Shown here one piece after another: positions 57,801-64,000 of a stretch of DNA of 64,000 nt; the first letter of the stretch is position 1, and each line of letters starts with the position of its first letter. Location: contig NC_054740.1 in the NCBI RefSeq assembly GCF_018143015.1, positions 70,457,356-70,521,355 on the forward strand, given 5' to 3'. This DNA comes from Lytechinus variegatus. Lineage: Eukaryota; Echinodermata; Echinoidea; Temnopleuroida; Toxopneustidae. Under the pieces are notes generated by a model. The model worked only from the letters and a program-made list of their open reading frames with translations. It was not told the DNA's origin and made no database searches. The position numbers were made by a program, and so were the translations under genes.

Positions 57801-60800
57801 ATCTTGGATGATTTGTAATAACTTACAGTTTTTCATTTGTTTTTGATCATCACATCATGTAATCAAATGTCCAAAATCCAGTGTTGATCTTTGTATGTTG
57901 GTAATTCTCTCATTGATGCAAAGCCCTGTGTGCGGAACCTTGGTGTTCAAATTGATTCTGAGATGTTGATGGCTCCATGTGACTTTGACATGTAGAAATT
58001 TGTATTTCCAAATTCATAATATTAATGGTGTTAGAATATCCGGGACCGTAAAAGTAACTACGTAAATATGTTATAGATTCATATATTATTTCTTGTTTAG
58101 ACTATAGCAATACATTGTTGTTCAATGCTAAAGGTCCTGTCACATCGCTCCATGGAAACCTTGCATGTGACTTGCAGGTGATTGCCTGGAACTCGCTCGC
58201 AACCAAGTTTGAGCATGTCCAAAACTATTCTGTGTGCAAATCAGACTTGCATGCGCTTCTGCAGTTAATTGCATGATAGATATGTGCAAGATACTGTCAA
58301 AACTTTTTGAACTTTAATCCAACACTGAATTATTGACACTTGAACTGATTACAGGTATACTTACCCATAAGGCTATATTGCAGTTACCCCATTGTTTCAG
58401 AAAGAAACATGCCCCAACGGTTTGCTGTAATGGTAAACCAAGAAACAGGAAGAAAATAAAGAATGTCGTTTTTAAACATGAATATAATAATTATAATTCA
58501 TCTTTTATCATTCATTCTTTTTTTCATTCTAGGTTACGGCAATGGAAATTCCACATTTTCATGGAAGAATGAAATACGGTTTCACACAATTATAATAAGA
58601 AGCACAAACATATTTTATATACATGTATAAAGTACCCATCAGGATAAGCAAACTGTTTTGCAATTTAAGTGAAAAATCAAATGGCACATCTTTTTATTCT
58701 ACATTAGACTTTTATTACTTTTATTCAGGTCAGGGTTCATGCTTATTTGTTTGATGTTTATATATTCAATCAAATCAAGTATTTTAAGAGTGGACTTTGA
58801 GAAAAAAATAAATATATTGATGGTTCATTTGCAGCAATTAATTAAAAACAGGCATACTTACACCAGGATTGTCTGTGAAAACTCCATCCATGTATCGTCG
58901 AATAAAAGTTGTTTTCCCAACTGTGGCATCACCAACAATGACAATCTTCACATCACTGGTTTGATATAGGAAAGACATTAAAATAGAAAATGAATTCATA
59001 TGTTACATGTAGGTCAGTTTCATATGTAAAAGTACACTGAAGTTTGTACATTATACAGATATGATTTTTAAAAAGTTGGGAACCATGATGTACCGGTAAC
59101 GATACCGGCAAAACCCTTTGGCCTAAATCGTCATAGGATTTAATTTTAGATTTAGACCGCTGAAAGCGGTCTGTTTGGAGTTTTTTTCCTAATTCTGGAG
59201 GAGGTGTCGTGAGGCAAGACATGTCTAGACCAAAAGCTTCAGTCTCCTGAAGACGGACGTCAACCTGCCCGAAACGTCCAGTCTACTCTCCTGCTCCTGC
59301 TACCACTCTACTCGCCGACTTAAGCCTGCCTAATATATCAGCTTTCCACTCCTTCTGGTTTACAGAAGGACTACACTTATTTAGAAAAGAATAATCTACT
59401 TTCAAACCTCCACTTTCTCATCTTTCCAATTCACCTCCAATTCTATCCACTTTTCTTATCTCAGTCCTTCCAGGACTTTACACATGGTGTACAGTAAACC
59501 TCTTCCGCGATTGTTCATAGTACCACCATGCAAACCTTCAAACATCATCAGTCTCTGTTTCATCGGACTATTCCATTGGACTACATGTATGTCTTGCTTC
59601 ACTAGACCTCCTCCATAGACTGAAGACAGTATTTCTTACATTCTTCTGTACTGGGAACCTATGGCATGCTCCAAAAATTAATTCTTGATTTTTACCAATA
59701 AAACAACACTATTCTTCTGAGTTTAAGTCTATAGATTACCAAAGTTCTGAAATAATCAGAATATGATAATAAACACCATCTTGATGTGGAAGTGTCATGG
59801 TGTAGTGGTTCTGACTCTCACCTTGAAATCAGAGGGCCGTGTGTTTCGATCCCATCGTGGCCTAGCGTCCATTGGCAAGGCGTAAATCGATAATTTGCCA
59901 TTCTCCACTAAAGTGTTAAATGGGTACCTGGAGCGAAAGCCTATGTAGTATGCCTAGCAATTGAGTGTTATAACTCTTGTTGGAATGCTCCCCAGGGAGT
60001 GGAGAAAGTGCATATATTGTGTACGGACATGCCAAGATCTGGTGACCGGGGTAATCATATGTATGTAAAGCACTTAGAGACACCAAAGGATACTATATAA
60101 AAGTTACTATTATTTATTATTAAATTTGTAACAATCATAACAAATTATAGACCCCTTATTTTGGGGGAAAAATACATTGTTCAAGCCAAAGGGGGATAGG
60201 TCTGTGTCATCACACTGTATGTAAAATGGCTAGCTGTCTGTGTAGGAGGAGAAGCACCCCAAAATTCATATAAATGTTTTAAAAGCTCCTCGAAACAGAT
60301 AGATTTCAACTGCCAAGATGTAGTTGAAGTCCTACGAACAACCAACAAAACAGAGGTACAAGCACTTTCATAACATAGTTTTTGTAGAAGTTAGATCTGT
60401 CTTTATTGGATACGCCCACCCCAGCAAAAAGTTGATTTGAATAACAAGAGAAAAAAATCAAACACACATGACCCGTGCTCAATTCGCGTTCACCATTTCG
60501 GATGCGGCAGTGAATTAATACATGTGGGGAACTGGGAACCTGCTTCAAATCACCGATTTGGAGATGTTTACAAGAAAGGACAAGGAGTGAATCTGTGTCC
60601 GATAGGAAGTCTAGCCAATGTAGAGTAGGCCTATGCTTAATGTCCTTTTTTTTCACATGACGTGTTGCCTTTCTTTAATAACAAAAAGTAAGTTTGTCAC
60701 TGGTTTTTGAGAGCGAGTATTATTTGTTGCCTGAGGGTTCGGGTAGGTGTTGAAGTGTAGTGGAGCCTACATGAACCATCGCCTGAGGTACAATGGCACT

Positions 60801-62339
60801 AGATCTTGCTGTAACTTTGATGAACAGAAAATTTTCCATGCAAATTCAATGTGGTTGAGTTTTTCGTATTGTGTTTTGGATTTGTCATTTTGAAGATACC
60901 ATCCTAAAGTCACGAACTCTGAAAAAACCCACAGATTTTTTTCCTTTTCAGCACATTTTTTTGTGACCAAGCTTCTTAAATCTTAAATAACCAAGTCTGC
61001 ATACTTTGGAAATATGGCTCGGATACAATTTCAAGGGCGAAATTGTGTTGCAGTGATTGACTGTGCGGGCGCAGAATGTGAAATAAGTTGACATTAAATT
61101 TTGGGCGAGTTACTTAAACTCTAAATCTATCAGACGGCAATCCATTGAACATATTCAAAAAATTATTTTCAACTTTCAAGTGAGGACAGTTAATCAAGAA
61201 ATTGAAAATTGTGAAACAGATTCCTTTAAGTACCAATCCTACATGTATGATAAACCTCATCCTTCCTTAAGTTATACCGATGGATGATTGTAAGTTAATT
61301 AGACTTAAGGTTAAGTTATTACTTAAAAAATAAACATTATGAAAAATCCCGGGATCAATCAACAATAAATCAAATAGATCTACATATTGTAGGCCCAAGT
61401 TAGATCTGATTAATAATAACAATGAAGAAAAAAACTAAATAAACAATATTAAACATGAAATTAATTTGTAAACAAACAGGACAAACTATCTATCAGATAG
61501 TTTGTCCTGCTTGTCTGATAATCTATCAGACGGCAATTCATTGAACATATTCAAAAAAATTATTTTCAACTTTCAAGTGAGCACAGTTAATCAAGAAATT
61601 GAAAATTGTGAAACAGATTCCTTTAAGTACCAATCCTACATGTATGATAAACCTCATCCTTCCTTAAGTTATACCGATTGATGATTGAAAGTTAATTAGA
61701 CTTAAGGTTAAGTTATTACTTCAAAAATGAACAACAACAAAATCAATCAACAACAAATCAAATAGATCTACATATTGTAGGCCCAAGTTAGATCTGATTA
61801 ATAATAACAATGAAGAAAATAACTAAATAAACAATATTAAACATGAAATTAATTTGTAAACAAGAACTTGAAGAAGGACAAACTTCAATGCAAAACTATG
61901 CTCTGAATCCTGAAAAAAGGGATGGCTCTGGAAAACTGAAAGTGGCTCTAGAAGTATTATTTATTATCAACATGACCAAGCAAGTGCAAGCCAAGGCTGA
62001 AAGTTACCACTCATTCAATTGAACAAGGTTACTACCGTACTGATCAAAAGTAAAACAAGTGTTTTTCCGTCTACTCAATAAATCTAAATTACTCATTGTT
62101 TCCCTTTGAGCAATTCGGGGCAGGACTTCAGAATCAGATCTTGTTGTCTAGTAAGTTAGTACAGAATTTATTTGCTCAAAAATAACACAGCTCACAGACT
62201 CACGCCTAAATATCCTGCCATGTGATACATGAATCCCAGTGTATGGGACTGATGGTGTCACAATTACAGACGCTAATCATTGATTGATTGTGAATCTGCG
62301 AATAACTCACGCTTTTTTCTTTTCTACTGCTGCAGCCAT
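54844..62339 (-). CDS. RAB20: Rab20-like small GTPase, atypical nucleotide site
   Basis: Five coding exons in transcript order: 62339-62311, 58955-58862, 58424-58365, 55836-55631 and 55123-54844. They total 669 nt, 222 aa, with consistent phases (2, 0, 0, 2) and GT-AG sites. Motifs: P-loop GDATVGKT (18-25), switch I QTVG (Thr43), the Rab20-type FFLKQW (48-53), WDTAGEE (61-67), G4 position GMKND (119-123), G5 ETSSKTG (167-173), and C-terminal GCCN for double geranylgeranylation. Compared with canonical Rabs the catalytic Gln is Glu (residue 66) and the first Asn of NKxD is Met (residue 120), so GTP hydrolysis and guanine binding may be altered. Rab20-type proteins act in endocytic/phagosomal membrane traffic by family knowledge. 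The name rests on FFLKQW, FYCR and the CC tail; Rab24 is the main alternative. The 5' exon encodes only MAAAVEKKK plus two bases, and intron 1 is 3.4 kb. Confidence 0.88.
56940..57760 (+). pseudogene. CR1/L2-type LINE endonuclease remnant
   Basis: Across the three + frames, in order, one reads TETWLSSGN, LPGFKFKYVPRQ, an IYRPQYSQRN-like block, FNNHWDDKTNTDTQ, LFGFVQHVQ, THTNGHTSLDYVLTRDHD and DHAALHCFLNVRKP (the last three within 57398-57715). These are successive blocks of the apurinic endonuclease domain of a CR1/L2-like non-LTR retrotransposon. Multiple frameshifts and stops interrupt it and the reverse transcriptase is missing. It lies on the strand opposite to the host Rab gene, in its third intron. 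Confidence 0.75.
59150..59600 (+). repeat. Dispersed retroelement-like repeat (pairs with 5.0-5.3 kb)
   Basis: It opens with the hairpin GACCGCTGAAAGCGGTC (59155-59171), then CTGAAGACGGACGTCAACCT followed by GCCCGAAACGTCCAG, then TCCTGCTCCTGC and a pyrimidine-rich segment with CTATCCACTTTT and CACATGGTGTACAGTAAACC. The last landmarks match 5100-5260. The CTGAAGAC...CCGAAACGTC pair is widespread at the ends of animal retroelements (from memory), but I cannot assign the class. Confidence 0.45.
59791..60123 (+). mobile_element. tRNA-derived SINE, full-length-looking
   Basis: The head resembles a tRNA gene with pol III boxes: A box TGGTGTAGTGG (59798-59808) and B box GTTTCGATCCC (59843-59853), 34 bp apart. 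The body has GGGTACCTGGAGCGAAAGCC and GAATGCTCCCCAGGGAGTGG. The tail has AAGCACTTAGAGACACCAAAG GATACTATATAAA and ends in TTATTATTAA, a typical LINE-recognised 3' end. It is in intron 1 of the Rab gene, on the opposite strand. Sea urchins carry tRNA-derived SINEs of this kind (family knowledge); the exact family was not checked. Confidence 0.75.
61124..61864 (+). repeat. Near-identical 350-bp tandem duplication with a hairpin at the junction
   Basis: Copy 1 (61124-61475) and copy 2 (61520-61864) agree almost base for base, from AATCTATCAGACGGCAAT to AATTTGTAAACAA, with a few substitutions and a small indel near ACATTATGAAAAATCCCGGG. The 44-bp spacer contains a perfect hairpin (CAGGACAAACTATCT, three bases ATC, then its complement, 61477-61509). 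It lies in intron 1 of the Rab gene. Confidence 0.9.
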
Positions 62340-64000
62340 GATCAGTCCAAAATGAAGCAACGGTAAGAAAGAACAGCTCTTAGCATCTTGCTGAAAGTGA
62401 TGATGGAAATAAAAACAGGTATACCAAAAAAACTGTGAAAGAGTTCGGGCTTTCGTCCCTTTCGTCAGGCAAGCAAAGACGTCTGTGGTTAAAAATAGAT
62501 CATTAGGGTACGGTAGGTGGTCTCCGCCGGTCCGCCTCCCCCCCTCCTAACTAATTGGCGGAGCGGCGCATGCAGAGGGAGGGGAAGACAATACTTAGGG
62601 CAATAAGGCCCAATAAGGGCGTTATATCGCGATGTATCCCCCAACTTTTCAAGACAGAAAGTCAGAAACAATTTTTTTTTATAATCATTAAATGGTTAGT
62701 TTCCTGTTAAGCTATATAGTGCTTAAATTTTGATTTATGTTATAGGGCCTACGTACGTCCCGGTATAGGTCCAACTCATATACCTAGCTTCGAGAGCCCT
62801 TTGAAGATTATAGCAGATGATGATGATAATGATGACTTTTTACAAATATGGTCTAAATTTTTATCATAAACCAATCAACATCCTTTTAATACACTGTCGT
62901 GAATGGGGGGGGGGGGGCGGTCGATCAGAATTATCTTAAAACAGAATAAGGACAGCAATATAGCTAGGCCTATTTCGCACACACTTCAAAATTTCATTTG
63001 TACATGTATATAGGAGACTTCAAAACACATTACTTCCATAACGATCTAATAAATATTTCAAACATGAATTTTGTTCAAAATTTTCGATGTTGTTATTGTA
63101 ATTATATATATTATTTGAAATCTTTCCTTTCTCAGATATATAGGCTTAATTTGCATCATTGGGCTATTTTCACATTTTTAGAAGTTGATATTGTGGCCAG
63201 TCTGGCCTTTAACCATTTCATAAAGCACCCTAAATCCTGATAATCACTTAATCCTTTTTTTTTCATTCTCATCTCACCTTTAAACAGTGAGCAAATGAGT
63301 CTTGATTGAACAAAATGATGAATGTTTAATCCTTATTTTCTCTTTATATTTCTCTTTCCTTTTCTTATAAATATATTGCGAACTCTATCATCCTTTATAT
63401 CAATTTAAACGACTGGGGCAACTTTTTCATGACTCGCTCATCACGCTCACTTGCTGCATTTCTCCAATAATTACACACTCATGAAATTCGATTAGGTCAT
63501 CATTCTGTCTTCCAACTATTAAAGGTTTGCTCGCTTATCGATATTTACTGTAATTCATTTATATCCCGACAAATCCATTGGAATATAGCCATCCAAAAAA
63601 ATCGTGATAGACCTTAAACTGAAAGATGGTAGTATACACGTTGCCCATGATGATTACACACCACTTGAAAGAGGGCTGGCATTTGGACACCATTTTTTCT
63701 TTCAACGACTGAAATTTTGCTCGTTCGCTTCGCAAAATGGCATATTGATATTAACTGCAATTCGTTACTTTATATAACAAAAAACATTACAATATAGCCA
63801 TCGAAAAAAAAGTTATAGGCCTCTAAATGAAAGATGGTAGTATTATAATACACGGTCATATAATATCCCTTGGTGTGTCCCCAAAGTCAATTAATTGCCT
63901 ATCACCCCCCCCCCCCTGTTTGGATTTACGCCAGTTGCAGAAGAAGAGGAAGGAGGAGTATAAGAGGAGAATGAGAAGGATTGAGAAGTTAAGTAATATA
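62340..64000. other. Rab 5' flank and window end; no gene seen
   Basis: 62340-62480 should hold the Rab 5' UTR and promoter (minus strand); no TATA box is obvious. 62520-62600 is locally GC-rich (GCCGGTCCGCCTCCCC, GGCGGAGCGGCGC). An 11-base G-run is at about 62906. The frames of 60-80 codons downstream have no domain. Confidence 0.35.
63505..63860 (+). repeat. Diverged tandem pair, about 190-200 bp
   Basis: TTTGCTCGCTTATCGATATTTACTG, then ATTGGAATATAGCCATCCAAAAAA, then CTGAAAGATGGTAGTATACACG occurs first. A diverged second set follows: TTTTGCTCGTTCGCTTCGC, ATTACAATATAGCCATCGAAAA, ATGAAAGATGGTAGTATTATAATACACGG. Order and spacing are kept. Possibly half of a larger array that continues beyond the window. 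Confidence 0.6.

Noticed and set aside
59230..59270. Hammerhead ribozyme (CTGAAGA...GAAAC)
   Set aside because: The core words are there, but the base pair that should close stem II (G next to GA, C before GAAA) is C-C, and stem I/III partners were not found. Kept only as a structure worth testing.
59798..59868. A genuine tRNA gene
   Set aside because: A and B boxes are present, but the acceptor stem does not close and a SINE body with a LINE-type tail follows directly.

Overview
This window is animal nuclear DNA. Coding sequence is sparse, AT-rich and split by GT-AG introns, and it sits in a large excess of transposon remnants, palindromic MITE-like elements, microsatellites and minisatellites. 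The three recognisable genes are metazoan families: an ankyrin/SOCS-box protein, a Tribbles pseudokinase and a Rab GTPase. The repeats (TTAA-bounded palindromes, a tRNA-derived SINE with a GCGCTATATAA-type tail, hAT-like ends with runs of G or C, a CR1/L2-type LINE) suggest a marine invertebrate deuterostome, most likely an echinoderm such as a sea urchin. The species assignment is an inference; no ribosomal or mitochondrial marker is present.

Layout. From 1 to about 21.4 kb there is no convincing gene: nested hAT-like, foldback and MITE elements, a polypurine and a polypyrimidine tract, a LINE 3' fragment, a 2.1-kb minisatellite with a 36-bp unit, a 1.7-kb long-inverted-repeat transposon, and a TATC microsatellite flanked by ~75-bp inverted arms. 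ASB8 is on + with coding exons at 22714-22809, 23516-23647 and 23928-24563 (287 aa). A repeat-rich interval follows, with a degenerate tandem array at 27.5-28.7 kb. Tribbles is on - with exons 36791-36537, 35479-35187 and 33878-33419 (335 aa), tail-to-tail with ASB8. One of its introns holds an hAT-like insertion and the other a perfect 75-bp palindrome. From 36.9 to 45 kb there are more inverted-repeat elements. A single-exon Ser/Arg-rich 369-aa protein of unknown function is on - at 45375-46484, next to a tiny + ORF at 45034. The last 10 kb is dominated by an atypical Rab20-like GTPase on - with five coding exons between 62339 and 54844 (222 aa). Its introns carry a CR1/L2 LINE remnant, a SINE and a 350-bp tandem duplication.

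The genes do not form an operon or pathway. By family knowledge they are independent regulators: ASB8 as an Elongin B/C-Cul5 ubiquitin-ligase adaptor, Tribbles as a COP1/MEK-binding pseudokinase scaffold that also directs ubiquitylation, and the Rab in membrane traffic. The three spliced gene models were assembled by hand from reading frame, splice sites and family alignment. Intron phases agree at every junction and total lengths match the families. The most notable observations are two non-canonical nucleotide-site residues in the Rab, the GIE replacement of the Tribbles SLE motif, and several inverted-repeat elements with readable target-site duplications.
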